A stretch of DNA of 64,000 bases. It comes from Burkholderiales bacterium RIFCSPLOWO2_02_FULL_57_36 (GTDB lineage Bacteria; Pseudomonadota; Gammaproteobacteria; Burkholderiales; Burkholderiaceae_D). The notes under the pieces were generated by a model that saw nothing but the letters and a program-made list of their open reading frames with translations, was not told the DNA's origin and searched no databases. The DNA is taken from NCBI GenBank assembly GCA_001770855.1, contig MESE01000096.1, positions 275,838 to 339,837 on the forward strand, given 5' to 3'. A program made the translations under genes and the position numbers. Below, piece after piece: positions 28,608 through 38,295 of the stretch. Position 1 is the stretch's first letter. Every line of letters begins with the position of its first letter.

Positions 28608-28725
28608 TTATTGATGCGGCACGAATAAGTATGGAGCCGCATCCCCTCACCCCGGCCCTCTCCCAGAGGGAGAGGGTGAGAAATGGGCACGATGAAATAG
28701 AGACTTCATCGTGCCGGATCAATAA
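28608..28725. repeat. 118-bp palindromic intergenic element (BIME/REP-like)
   Basis: Outer arms at 28608-28624 and 28709-28725 are inverted repeats matching at 16 of 17 positions. Inside lie a second hairpin, CCCTCTCCC / GGGAGAGGG (28656-28676), set in CTCACCC...GGGTGAG, and a third small one, GATGAA / TTCATC (28691-28710). The CCCTCACCCCGGCCCTCTCCC core is a widespread proteobacterial intergenic repeat. There is no coding capacity. Confidence 0.75.
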
Positions 28726-29121
28726 CGAAACGGCAGTCCGCAAGGCTCCTTATCCTTGCCGGTTTCTCCGGATCATCGGGCAAGACGGTTACTCATATCG
28801 ACCATGCTGCCCCGCTCGCTTGCGTCCGTCTAGCCTCTCCGCGCAGGGTCGCACGATTGAAAATCCAACGCTCTGCCCGCTCCATGAACCGGATTCGTCC
28901 TCTCCATTGTTCGATATTGTGTACAAATTAATTTTCAAAGTTGCTTAAAATCATTGAATCCGCGTAGGATACTAATCAATTCGGCACCGGAAGGATTCGA
29001 TCGCACACATCGTCAAGATCCTGCGATCACAGAGTTTCTTCCGGATCGCCGTCAATCTGAAAAGAGTTGATGCCTTTCTCTGCGATGAAGAGCCCGACAA
29101 ACCCGACCAATACTGTGTGAG

Positions 29122-30873
29122 ATGGCCAACATGAATTTCGCAAAATTGAAAATCCGCAACAAGGTGGTGATCAGCTTCGGCTTCGTGATGCTCCTGTTCG
29201 GAGCGATGATTTGCCTGGCAATCCTCAGAATGGGAGAGCTGGACTCGACCAATCAACAAGTGATCCAGCAGGATTCGGAGCGTGTGCGGCTTGCCACGGC
29301 GGCATTGGACAGTGCACATACAGGCATGGAACTCGTCCTTCAACTGACGAATCCCTTCGATAGCGAACGGGCAACCGATCTTAGAGCCCAGGTAGCCGCC
29401 AACGCCGAGGCTTTCAATGAGATTATCGGCAAATTGGCATTGCAAGGCGAATCGCCGGAAGAAAAAGCAGTATCCGACAAGATCAAGCAGTCCGCGGCCC
29501 AGTACATGACTTCGCACAATGCGACGCTGGATTTGATAGACACAGGCAGAGTTGTCGAAGCAAGCAAATCCGCATTTGGCGAAACCTCGGCGTCGCTCCA
29601 TTTGTTTCTCAGCCAATTACGTGAACTGAACAAACAACAGGATCAGAGAATGGCAGCGGCGGCAAGAACCAGCCGCGAAATCTACGAGTCGACCCGAAAC
29701 GGCGTACTGGGAATCGGCATCCTTGCACTCGTACTCTTCGTAGTGTCAGCCAGCATGTTCACGCTCCAACTGGCGAATCAGCTTGGCGGCGAGCCGGATT
29801 TTGCCGTCAAGATCGCGAACAAGGTGGCGCAGGGCGATTTGCGCGTCGTGATCCATACGATGAAGAACGACCAGTCAAGCGTACTTTACGCAATCAGGAC
29901 CATGCGTGACAGCCTCGACGGTATCGTCGGAAAAGTCCGGGCCGGAACCGACACGATTGCCGCCGCCTCCGGCCGGCTTGCCGCCGGCAACCTGGAGCTG
30001 GCTTCACGCACGGAACAACAAGCCAGCGCACTGGAAGAAACCGCGTCTTCGATGGAAGAATTGACATCCACCGTCAAGCAAAACGCGGACAATGCGCGGC
30101 AAGCCAACCAATTGGCGATCTCTGCCTCCGACGTTGCGGTCAAGGGTGGCGCAGTCGTTTCCCAAGTCGTCGAAACCATGGGTTCCATCAATGCGTCGGC
30201 AAAGAAGATTGTCGATATCATCAGCGTGATCGATGGCATTGCGTTTCAAACCAATATTCTAGCGCTGAATGCAGCGGTCGAAGCCGCGCGCGCGGGCGAA
30301 CAAGGCCGGGGATTCGCTGTCGTCGCCGCCGAGGTGCGCAGCCTGGCGCAACGCTCGGCCAGCGCCGCCAAGGAAATAAAATCATTGATCAGCGATTCCG
30401 TGGAAAAGGTCGATGCCGGCAGCAGCCTGGTGACCGAAGCAGGCACGACCATGGAAGAAGTCGTTGAAAGCGTCAAGCGCGTAACCGACATCATGTCGGA
30501 AATCATGACCGCGAGCCAGGAGCAAAGCACCGGAATCGAGCAAGTGAATCAGGCGCTGGCGCAGATGGACCGGGTGACGCAGCAGAACGCCGCACTGGTC
30601 GAGGAAGCAGCCGCCGCGGCCGCCGGCCTGAAGGATCAGGCGACCAACCTGACGCAAGTCGTCAGCGTGTTTCAGCTCAATAGCAACCATGCTACGGCAA
30701 TCGCAACGACACCCCGGCCGGCAGTTGCAACCCCGCGTGCAACGAAGGAAAAACCGGCCTTGCCGACGACAGCGCCGAAACGACAGCCCGCCAAGCGCGT
30801 GGCCGAAACATCCCAGCGAAAAGCCCTTACGCATACTGGAGCGCCTGCGGGTAGCGATTGGGAAGAATTCTAA
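29122..30873 (+). CDS. Methyl-accepting chemotaxis protein with CheR/CheB docking tail
   Basis: This 583-residue inner-membrane chemoreceptor has TM1 (about 15-38), a four-helix-bundle-sized periplasmic domain (about 39-190), TM2 (about 195-218), a HAMP linker ([24 protein letters not shown]) and a signalling domain whose tip [33 protein letters not shown] is fully conserved. The last five residues, DWEEF, resemble the NWETF pentapeptide that tethers CheR and CheB in Tar and Tsr. A Pro/Ala/Thr-rich linker of about 60 residues precedes it. The periplasmic ligand is unknown. No che genes are adjacent. Met at 29122 or 29131 can start it. Confidence 0.93.
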   Translation: MANMNFAKLKIRNKVVISFGFVMLLFGAMICLAILRMGELDSTNQQVIQQDSERVRLATAALDSAHTGMELVLQLTNPFDSERATDLRAQVAANAEAFNEIIGKLALQGESPEEKAVSDKIKQSAAQYMTSHNATLDLIDTGRVVEASKSAFGETSASLHLFLSQLRELNKQQDQRMAAAARTSREIYESTRNGVLGIGILALVLFVVSASMFTLQLANQLGGEPDFAVKIANKVAQGDLRVVIHTMKNDQSSVLYAIRTMRDSLDGIVGKVRAGTDTIAAASGRLAAGNLELASRTEQQASALEETASSMEELTSTVKQNADNARQANQLAISASDVAVKGGAVVSQVVETMGSINASAKKIVDIISVIDGIAFQTNILALNAAVEAARAGEQGRGFAVVAAEVRSLAQRSASAAKEIKSLISDSVEKVDAGSSLVTEAGTTMEEVVESVKRVTDIMSEIMTASQEQSTGIEQVNQALAQMDRVTQQNAALVEEAAAAAAGLKDQATNLTQVVSVFQLNSNHATAIATTPRPAVATPRATKEKPALPTTAPKRQPAKRVAETSQRKALTHTGAPAGSDWEEF

Positions 30874-31276
30874 GATTTTTCGTTCCGAGCGGAGGTGCGG
30901 CAAGGGTTCCGTGGAGGCACCGCCGCATGCCTGCCTCTGGACCATCCTTGTGGCGGCCCGCCTTGACGTGTGCGCCAGCGGGAATCTCAACCGTGAGCGC
31001 TTCTGCGGAAGTTTGAGATTCCTCGTCGCGCTGCTCTGTCGGAATGACGGGGGGCAAGCGTCGCCGGGAATGTCGGTCGCACAAATCCCCAACCCCCAAA
31101 CTGTCATCCCGAGCGAAGAGAGGGATCTCATCCGTTTCCATTGCTACTGAAGTTTGAAATTTCTCGTCGTTGCACGCCTTGGAATGACAAATTATCTTGT
31201 TGGACGCTCACATTTTGCGGACAAAGCAATCTGCATCACTGGCCTGCCAAACGCCTGACGAATCCTTCAGCCTGCG
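30874..31276. repeat. Intergenic gap with an imperfect direct repeat
   Basis: In this 403-bp gap, 31008-31050 and 31149-31189 are imperfect direct repeats (GAAGTTTGA...CTCGTCG...GGAATGAC). Between them lies a TGTCATCCCGAGCGAAGAGAGGGATCT segment, a common type of dispersed intergenic repeat. A shorter relative (CTGTCATCCCTCACTGCGTT) is seen near 10428. I see no gene. Both flanking genes end here (convergent), so no promoter is needed. Confidence 0.6.
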
Positions 31277-31843
31277 TCAGGTCTTCGGCAAAGTCACTCC
31301 GCGCTGCCCCTGGTACTTGCCGCCACGGTCCTTGTACGACGTTTCGCAGACTTCATCGCTTTCAAAAAACACCACCTGCGCGCAACCCTCGCCCGCATAG
31401 ATCTTGGCGGGCAGCGGCGTGGTATTGGAAAACTCCAGCGTCACATACCCTTCCCATTCCGGTTCGAACGGTGTCACGTTGACTATGATTCCGCAACGCG
31501 CGTACGTCGACTTTCCGAGGCAGATGGTCAGCACGCTGCGCGGAATGCGAAAATACTCGATGGTGCGCGCCAATGCGAACGAATTGGGTGGAATGATGCA
31601 AACGTCGCCCTTGAAATCGACAAAAGAATTCTCATCGAAATTCTTGGGATCGACGATCGTAGAATTGATGTTGGTGAAAATCTTGAATTCGTTGGCGCAG
31701 CGAATATCGTAACCATACGACGACGTTCCGTAAGAGACGATTTTGTGGCCGTTGGCTTCCCGCACCTGTCCCGGCTCGAACGGTTCGATCATCCCGGTTT
31801 CCGCGGCCATGCGGCGGATCCATCTATCGGATTTGATACTCAT
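31277..31843 (-). CDS. dcd: dCTP deaminase
   Basis: This 188-residue cytoplasmic enzyme deaminates dCTP to dUTP, feeding dTMP synthesis. The [20 protein letters not shown] segment contains the catalytic Glu and the ending [14 protein letters not shown] is typical, with length as in E. coli (193). It is 190 bp downstream of cysC on the same strand, so it could be part of that run or separate. It works in the same nucleotide pathway as thyA at 24.7 kb. Confidence 0.96.
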   Translation of the reverse strand: MSIKSDRWIRRMAAETGMIEPFEPGQVREANGHKIVSYGTSSYGYDIRCANEFKIFTNINSTIVDPKNFDENSFVDFKGDVCIIPPNSFALARTIEYFRIPRSVLTICLGKSTYARCGIIVNVTPFEPEWEGYVTLEFSNTTPLPAKIYAGEGCAQVVFFESDEVCETSYKDRGGKYQGQRGVTLPKT

Positions 31844-32033
31844 TATTTTCTCTTTGCGAAAACGTCATTGAATGGATAGGTTCGCTCCGGCTAGCTGATG
31901 CGCAGAAGCAGTGAAACATGCGGATTTTACGTGAAATTCAGGCGATTTCTGCGCTAAAAATGCGCGCCGGATTCAAAAAATATCATCGTGCCAAGAAAAA
32001 TATTGCGCCTGCAACGGCGCACTTGCCCGATGT

Positions 32034-32678
32034 TCAAGACTGTTCAGGCGAGATCTGCAGTCGCTCATGCAAGAATCGGATTAATTTATCGGCTGATTCA
32101 TCGATGTTTTCCTGCCCGGTAGGCAGAATCATTGCGGGATCGAGCGGTGCTTCATACGGTGACGAGATGCCGGTGAATTCGGGGATCATGCCTTTTGCGG
32201 CTTTTGCGTAGAGTCCTTTCGGATCGCGGTCCTGACAAACGGCAAGCGTGCATTCGCAATAAATTTCGATGAAATCGCCGTCCGGCAGCATTTGCCTGAT
32301 TTTTTCGCGCGCGCTGCGTATCGGTGAAACCAGTGCCACGAAGACGATCGTTCCTTGCGCCAGGAAGAGCCTGGCAACCTCGCCCACCCTGCGGACATTT
32401 TCGTTGCGGTCGTCGATTGAAAATCCCAGGTCGGCGCACAAGCCATGCCGGATGTTGTCGCCGTCCAGCACCACCGTTTGCATTCCTGCCGCATGCAGGC
32501 GGGCCTCGGCCGCATGGGCAATCGTGGATTTTCCCGAGCCCGGCAAGCCTGTCAGCCAGACCACTTTACCCTTGTGCCCATTGCGTAATTCGCGCCTGTC
32601 ACGCGACAACGGGGATGCGTGCCACATCACATCCTGATGGACCGGTGCCGCATTATTGCCGTCAGCGGATCGCGCCAT
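32034..32678 (-). CDS. cysC: Adenylylsulfate (APS) kinase
   Basis: This 214-residue kinase phosphorylates APS to PAPS, the universal sulfate donor. The P-loop is GLPGSGKST (about 44-52), followed by VVLDGDNIRHGLCADLGFSIDDRNENVRR and the CSL-type lid DRDPKGLYAKAAKG. The start at 32678 (MARSADG) is 13 bp after the stop of the sulfotransferase gene, while an open frame runs upstream through that gene. No ATP sulfurylase or PAPS reductase genes are adjacent, and the nearest partner is a sulfotransferase, so PAPS made here is more likely used for sulfation than for assimilation (inference). Confidence 0.93.
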   Translation of the reverse strand: MARSADGNNAAPVHQDVMWHASPLSRDRRELRNGHKGKVVWLTGLPGSGKSTIAHAAEARLHAAGMQTVVLDGDNIRHGLCADLGFSIDDRNENVRRVGEVARLFLAQGTIVFVALVSPIRSAREKIRQMLPDGDFIEIYCECTLAVCQDRDPKGLYAKAAKGMIPEFTGISSPYEAPLDPAMILPTGQENIDESADKLIRFLHERLQISPEQS

Positions 32679-32691
32679 GAAGGTTCTCGGC

Positions 32692-33513
32692 TTAGCGATT
32701 TTTTGGATAATAAAGATCGTAATACCAGGCGCAGGCGCTCTCGATCTGGGCCTGGATACGCGGCGGAATTTCGTGCTTCTTGGGCTTGGCAATGCTTCCG
32801 GACTGGCGATGCAGATATTTCATGCGATAGTGGCTGTCGCTTTCCTGTTTGCCGACGGTCAGTTTCTCTGGATTGATCTCGAATGGCGACACGCCCAGCC
32901 AGGCATGGAGGTGCGACATGCAGACCACCGGTCGCTCCATCAGATCTTCAAAGCGCAAAAAATAGAGGCGCTTTTGCACCTCCTTCGGCAAGTCCTGCAC
33001 CGCGCTCAAGGAAATCAACGGTGCGCCGATCGCCTTGTCCTTGGCAAACAGCATGTCGGCGCGCCCGAAGCGATCAAAATCAGCCAGATGGTCGATGAAA
33101 TCGACCAGGATGGTTTTTTGATGCTGCGCTTCGATCGAGCCGTAAATCTGTCCGAGTTCGCGCAGGCAGACAATCAGCTTGGCTTCCGGCGCGATGTGCA
33201 ACAGCAATTCGATCGCATGCAGCCACGCGCGGTTCTTGTCCACCACCGCTTTTTTACCGCAGTCATGATGCCATCCGCGCAGGAATCCCTGCATGGCCGA
33301 GGTCAGATGCGCGTAGCCGGCCTCGAAGCTATTGTCGAGCTGGGACAGAAAGAATTGATCGTCGCTGACCATCCGCCGTATGCCGAGCAAGGCGTTGCAC
33401 AGCGGCGAACTATGCCCTTCGCAATGCAGCTCCGGATGCTGCGCCAGCATCTGGCACAGCAGGGTGGAGCCCGCGCGCGGCAATCCGGTCACGCCGATAA
33501 AATTGGGAGTCAT
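32692..33513 (-). CDS. Sulfotransferase family protein
   Basis: This 273-residue protein has the PAPS 5'-phosphosulfate loop GLPRAGSTLLCQML at 10-23 and an Arg/Ser 3'-phosphate region (LIVCLRELGQIYGS). The PRAGSTLL...HPELHCEG arrangement recalls the Sulfotransfer_3 / tyrosylprotein-sulfotransferase-like group. It would move a sulfuryl group from PAPS to a hydroxyl on a glycan, lipid or protein. It starts 21 bp after the stop of the giant adhesin gene and is followed after 13 bp by cysC, so adhesin, sulfotransferase and PAPS synthesis look like one operon. No signal peptide is seen, so it acts in the cytoplasm. The acceptor is unknown. Confidence 0.85.
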   Translation of the reverse strand: MTPNFIGVTGLPRAGSTLLCQMLAQHPELHCEGHSSPLCNALLGIRRMVSDDQFFLSQLDNSFEAGYAHLTSAMQGFLRGWHHDCGKKAVVDKNRAWLHAIELLLHIAPEAKLIVCLRELGQIYGSIEAQHQKTILVDFIDHLADFDRFGRADMLFAKDKAIGAPLISLSAVQDLPKEVQKRLYFLRFEDLMERPVVCMSHLHAWLGVSPFEINPEKLTVGKQESDSHYRMKYLHRQSGSIAKPKKHEIPPRIQAQIESACAWYYDLYYPKNR

Positions 33514-33534
33514 CGGGCAAAATATCCTTGCAAG

Positions 33535-36500
33535 TTAATCTTCCTCATCGGCTGCATCCTTTGGCCGCAATCCCGGCGGCAAATTGATGCCCTCTCCGAC
33601 AACGGTGACATTCAACCCGCTCAACGCGGCGCTTGCCGAAGTGCCGACAGGCGCGACGCTCGGCGTCCGGCCGGATGACAGAAGCGAAACAGCCATATTA
33701 TCACTGGATGAAATCGTCGAAGTCGCCCGAATCGCGCTGGCTATTGCGTCGGCTAGTGCATTGGTTGCCGGATTTACATTGGTTACCGGATTTTGTTGGG
33801 CGGCAGGAGCGGAGGTAATATTCGCTTTCAACCCCGTGGGTTGCGTAAGGATGTAATTTCCGGCATCGGCCCCGACAAGACTGCTGGACGCGGTCACCGC
33901 AATTGCATCGCCCACGTCCGCGCTGGCGAAGCTACCGGCCCGGACCAGCGCCACCGCATCATCCGCGACCAAGCCTGAGAGCGTACCGCCCGCCAGCGTT
34001 GCCGTGGTCGTGCCATCGAATACCTTGTCCAATGCCGTTTCCCCGCTGACGGCCAGTGTCTTGGGGCTAATGGTGCTGGTGGTGTTGTCGACATACGTGA
34101 TGTTGTAGTTGCCGCCGCCGTTGCCGTCGGCCACCGTCACGCCGGTGGTGGTGACAGTCTTGTTGCCGCTGCCGACACTCTTGTCGGTAAAGGCGAAGGC
34201 CCCGCCACTTACTGAATCGTTGCCGAACAACGTACCGCTGGCTACCGTGACGTTGCCGGTAGCGCTTAAACCGCCGTCGTAGGTCTTGCTCACGTCGCTA
34301 CTGAAGAGCGTCAGCAATGCCGGAGTCACTGTCAAGGTGCCGGCGACGTAAGTAATGGCGTATCCGCCTTGCTGATTGGTCGAATACAGGCCACCTGGCG
34401 TAATCGCGTAGCTGCCGACATTGACCGCGCCTTGCGCGTTTCCGGAGAAAGTTGCGGCACCGAGCAGGTTTCCGTCGGTCGCGCTCGAATAGATCACGCC
34501 GTTGCCGCCGGTGTGTGCTGCACCGTCGTAGACCTTGCCAGCGCTGTTTGCCGTCACAGTCAATGGCGCCATGAAGGAACGCAGCAACGGATTGGTATGC
34601 GTGTCGTACTGCACCCAGGTATTGGCGAAGTTCCATCCCGGATTGACATTGCCGTTGGCAGCCGTGGCCGAGGTGAAATTAGCTTGGGTCTGCATCTGCG
34701 CCGTGGTCATGCCGGTTGAACCCGACAATGTGCCGGCGCCGACACCCGCCAAACCGCCATTAACGGTGGAATTCCAGAAGCTGGCATTGACCGTGCCGCT
34801 GTTGCGTCCCGCCAGGCCGCCGAGTTCGCTGTTACCCGTCACTTCGCCAGTGGCATAAGTGGCGCTGACCGTACCGTAGTTGCCTCCCACCAGTCCGCCG
34901 ATCCGGTCGTTGCCAGTCACATTCCCTGTCGCGTAGCTTTTGGCAATGTTCCCGTTGTGGTTGTAACCTACCAAACCGCCTACGAGGGCGGCGCCGCTGA
35001 CGTTCCCTGTCGCGTAACTGTTCTCGATGATATGGGCAAAATAGTTGTTGCCGACGAGTCCACCCACACGATTACCCGTGCCAGTGACATTTCCCGTTGC
35101 ATAATTATTTATAGTTGTCAATCCGCCGTTGGTCCAGCCGATCAAGCCGCCTACGTCATTGTTGCCATTGACAGTATTTGAAGAATGGCTATTGTTCAAC
35201 CTCGTCGTGTTGCTAGCGCCCACCAAGCCGCCCACCATGTTATTTCCAGCCACTTGGCCGCCGGTCGCATTGCTGTTGTCGAGTGAACCTACCGTGGTCG
35301 AGCCGACCAGCGCGCCAACCTTGTTTTGCCCTGTCACGCTTGCTCCAGCGAGCGCCACGTTGCGAATCGTGGCGCCGCTCGCCACCCCGATCAGGCCGAC
35401 GTTGTCTGCCGCCGGCAGATTGACGGTGAGATTGCTGATGGTTCTGGCCTGACCGTTGATGGTGCCGGTAAATGGCGTGGCACTATTGCCCACCGGGATA
35501 AAGGTGCTACCGGACCAGACATCGGTTGCCGTTCCGGTTGCTGCGGCATTGATGTTTTGTCCAATGGTATAGCTTCCCGCAAAATCCATCGCCATCAACT
35601 GCAGTTGGTGCGCATTGTTGATGGTGGTTGAATACTCTGAAGCCAGCATCGGGCGCGTGGCGCCGAGCGCGCCGCCGGCATTATTCAATGTCCCGTTGAC
35701 GTTGACCATCACCCAGTTATTGCCTGTCGCGCCGGGTGTGGTAGTGAAATTGAAGCCGGTGAAATTGGAGGCAGTCTGCATTTGCACGGTGGTCAGGCCG
35801 GTGCCACCGCCACTCGTTGCTTGTCCGGACGTATCCGTGTTCCAGTAGCTGTTGCTGATAGCAGAAGCCTGGCCGAAGTTTCTACCGGACAGCCCACCAA
35901 GATTATTGCCGCCTGATACCGCGCCTGATGAATAGGAAAGCGTGATGGACCCAGTCCAGCCATTTGACCCGACCAAACCGCCAACGTAGCCTTCCAGGTC
36001 CGTCACTGCCCCGGTCGCGTAGCTGGTGCTGATGCTGCCGTAGTTTTGACCTACCAGTCCTCCGGCATTATTTTTCCCGCCCGACACCGCACCGGTTGCA
36101 TAACTGTCGACGATGCTGCTACCGGCCTCATTATTCCCAGCCAGTCCGCCAGAGTTGTACGTGCCCGCAGTAACCGCGCCCGTGGAATAGCTCCTGGTGA
36201 TGGAGCCAATCGAACTGCCTCCCTGTGTGCCGTTTGTGCCCACCAGCCCACCAACACTGCGTTCGCCGCTCACCGTCCCCGTGGCGTAGCTATCACTGAT
36301 CGAACCGAAATTACCTCCCACCAATCCACCGATATACAGGCTGTTGGCCTGGTTGGCAGTCACGGACCCTGTGGCATAGCTATTGATGATACTGCCGTGA
36401 TTTTTCGCTACGAGCGCGCCAGTGTACCTCGCTCCCGTCACACTCCCACCCATGAGTCCTACGTTGCGAATCATGGCCGTTGAGTTAGTGAGACCGAACA

Positions 36501-38220
36501 ATCCTACATTGCTCACAGTGGGCTGATTGATGGTGAGGCCGCTGATGGTATGACCCAAACCGTCGAAGATGCCGCTAAATGGCAATAATCTCGTGAATGT
36601 GAAACCATTCATAGTCACCAGTTCAGACCCTACGACAGGAGCAAAACCTGCACCGCTATTCCAGTCTGAAGTTGCCGCTGCATCGATGTTCGTACCAAGC
36701 ACATAATTGCCGGCCAAGTTGCCATTCATCCCCTGCAAGTCCGTACCCGTGGCGCTGCCCGACGCGCCCAGGCTGGTGATCACGGTGTAGTTGGTGACCG
36801 CCCCGTCTGCGCCCTGCTTCGTGCTGAAATTCTCGCCCGCCGGAAGATTGATCGCCGCCCGCACATTGACCACGCTGGTATTGCCTGCGGCTGCCGCGCC
36901 CTGTCCGTATTCCAATGCCAGACTGGCCGTGCCCGAGGCATGCATCGCGGTGTTGACGTTGATGTTGTTTTGCGCATTCAGCGTGAGCTTGTTGGCCGAC
37001 CAGCTCACGGTGTCGTTGACGTTGATGTCGCCGCTGGTGCCGCCACCGCCCGAGATACTCTGGATAGTGATGTTGGTGCCGGCCAGGTTGGCCGACAGCA
37101 GCGTACCGGTGATGTCGCCGCCTGTTGCGGCGATGGTGTAGTCGGTCGGGTCGATCAGCCAACTGCCGGTCAGGCCGTGCGCCGCGGCGGTGGTGACTCT
37201 TGTATCGCCGGCAATATTCACCTGCGCGGCCGAGGTGTCGATGAAGCCGCCGTCGCCGCCGATGGGCGCGCTGGCGTCGAGTTTGCCGCCGACGTTGACC
37301 GTACCGCTTTGCATGTCGCCCAGCAGCCGGATGGTGCCGCTGCGGTTCTCGATGGTGTGCGCCTGAATGACGCCGGTGTTGTTGACGGCAGTATGCAGCA
37401 AGTCGCCGGCGGCTTGCGCACTGAGCAGCACGTGCCCGCCGTCAGCCTGGATCATGCCACCATTGTCGACCAGCGCATTGACCGCGCCTTGATCGATGGA
37501 AACGTTGATGAGGCCGTCGCCCGCCACGTCAAGGGTGATGGCATTGCCGGCGGCCAGCGCGACCGTGCCGAGCTTGGCGGCAATGGTGCCCTGGTTAGAG
37601 ACGTGTGCGCCCAATAGCGCAACGTAGCCGCCGTCGGCGTTGATGCTGCCTTCATTGAGGACCGAGCCGGTACCGGTGCCGGCGAATCTGTATCTGCCGG
37701 CCATGAAGTCGCTGTCGCTGATACCGCGCGTGGAGGCGACCAGGCCGCCGACGTTGACCGAGGCGCCTTGGCCGAACAGGATGCCGTTGGGGTTGACCAG
37801 GAATACCTTGCCGTTGGCCGAGAGGCTGCCCAGGATACTGGACGGGTCCGCACCCAGCACCCTGTTGAGCGCGACCGCACTGCTGTTGGGTTGCACGAAC
37901 TGCACTGATTCGCCCTGGCCGATGTTGAAGCTCTGCCAGTTCAGCGCCACGTTTTGGCTGGTCTGGTTGACGGTCATGCTGCCGGGGCCGCCGGCGATGC
38001 TGGCAGTGCCCGCGGCGACGACGCCGTTCACCGGAAGCGCGTAGAGATTCGAGCCGAACGCCATCATCAGCGAGACCGCCAATGCCTTGAGTGCGAAACC
38101 GGTTCCCACTGCGACACTACCGCTGGCCGAGGCGTTCTTGCCGGCGTTTTTGGCGTTTTCGGAAACGGCGACAAAGGTGCCGGTTTTCTGGTTCCAGATC
38201 GAGCGGTAGATGTGGTTCAT
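33535..38220 (-). CDS. Filamentous-haemagglutinin-type adhesin (TpsA) with GLUG repeats
   Basis: This 1561-residue exoprotein is secreted by two-partner secretion. An ESPR extended signal (MNHIYRSIWNQKTGTFVAVSE, then a hydrophobic segment ending LYALP) leads into the TPS domain (about 65-330) with NQTSQNVALNWQSFNIGQGESVQFVQP and NPNGILFGQGASVNVGGLVAS. Two long tracts of GLUG-like repeats (VGGLVG...SYATG.V, about 555-830 and 940-1165) follow, then MBG/YDG-type beta domains (VTANSAGKVYDGAAHTGG, DKVFDGTTTATL, about 1215-1475) and a Pro/Ala/Asn-rich tail ending KDAADEED. There is no C-terminal toxin domain of the CdiA type. The gene lies 75 bp downstream of its TpsB. It is likely surface-anchored or released and used in adhesion or biofilm. 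Confidence 0.9.
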   Translation of the reverse strand: MNHIYRSIWNQKTGTFVAVSENAKNAGKNASASGSVAVGTGFALKALAVSLMMAFGSNLYALPVNGVVAAGTASIAGGPGSMTVNQTSQNVALNWQSFNIGQGESVQFVQPNSSAVALNRVLGADPSSILGSLSANGKVFLVNPNGILFGQGASVNVGGLVASTRGISDSDFMAGRYRFAGTGTGSVLNEGSINADGGYVALLGAHVSNQGTIAAKLGTVALAAGNAITLDVAGDGLINVSIDQGAVNALVDNGGMIQADGGHVLLSAQAAGDLLHTAVNNTGVIQAHTIENRSGTIRLLGDMQSGTVNVGGKLDASAPIGGDGGFIDTSAAQVNIAGDTRVTTAAAHGLTGSWLIDPTDYTIAATGGDITGTLLSANLAGTNITIQSISGGGGTSGDINVNDTVSWSANKLTLNAQNNINVNTAMHASGTASLALEYGQGAAAAGNTSVVNVRAAINLPAGENFSTKQGADGAVTNYTVITSLGASGSATGTDLQGMNGNLAGNYVLGTNIDAAATSDWNSGAGFAPVVGSELVTMNGFTFTRLLPFSGIFDGLGHTISGLTINQPTVSNVGLFGLTNSTAMIRNVGLMGGSVTGARYTGALVAKNHGSIINSYATGSVTANQANSLYIGGLVGGNFGSISDSYATGTVSGERSVGGLVGTNGTQGGSSIGSITRSYSTGAVTAGTYNSGGLAGNNEAGSSIVDSYATGAVSGGKNNAGGLVGQNYGSISTSYATGAVTDLEGYVGGLVGSNGWTGSITLSYSSGAVSGGNNLGGLSGRNFGQASAISNSYWNTDTSGQATSGGGTGLTTVQMQTASNFTGFNFTTTPGATGNNWVMVNVNGTLNNAGGALGATRPMLASEYSTTINNAHQLQLMAMDFAGSYTIGQNINAAATGTATDVWSGSTFIPVGNSATPFTGTINGQARTISNLTVNLPAADNVGLIGVASGATIRNVALAGASVTGQNKVGALVGSTTVGSLDNSNATGGQVAGNNMVGGLVGASNTTRLNNSHSSNTVNGNNDVGGLIGWTNGGLTTINNYATGNVTGTGNRVGGLVGNNYFAHIIENSYATGNVSGAALVGGLVGYNHNGNIAKSYATGNVTGNDRIGGLVGGNYGTVSATYATGEVTGNSELGGLAGRNSGTVNASFWNSTVNGGLAGVGAGTLSGSTGMTTAQMQTQANFTSATAANGNVNPGWNFANTWVQYDTHTNPLLRSFMAPLTVTANSAGKVYDGAAHTGGNGVIYSSATDGNLLGAATFSGNAQGAVNVGSYAITPGGLYSTNQQGGYAITYVAGTLTVTPALLTLFSSDVSKTYDGGLSATGNVTVASGTLFGNDSVSGGAFAFTDKSVGSGNKTVTTTGVTVADGNGGGNYNITYVDNTTSTISPKTLAVSGETALDKVFDGTTTATLAGGTLSGLVADDAVALVRAGSFASADVGDAIAVTASSSLVGADAGNYILTQPTGLKANITSAPAAQQNPVTNVNPATNALADAIASAIRATSTISSSDNMAVSLLSSGRTPSVAPVGTSASAALSGLNVTVVGEGINLPPGLRPKDAADEED

Positions 38221-38295
38221 GATGTACCTTCCTGTTGTCTTGAAGACAGCATTGCGTCAGCCTGCGGGTGAGTGCGTGTCGGTATGCCTGATCAA

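Larger units (their letters stand above)
28509..29121. other. Intergenic region, decarboxylase to chemoreceptor
   Basis: This 613-bp gap holds the decarboxylase terminator and the 118-bp palindromic element. From about 28730 to 29121 I see no gene or strong structure. The AT-rich stretch at 28910-28980 is the likeliest place for the chemoreceptor promoter, but no convincing sigma-70 or sigma-28 site was picked out. Confidence 0.5.

Noticed and set aside
34298..37617. Several open frames on both strands and a CRISPR-like look of regular repeats
   Set aside because: The periodicity comes from codons of the GLUG protein repeats in the adhesin; spacing and sequence vary, and no cas genes are present.
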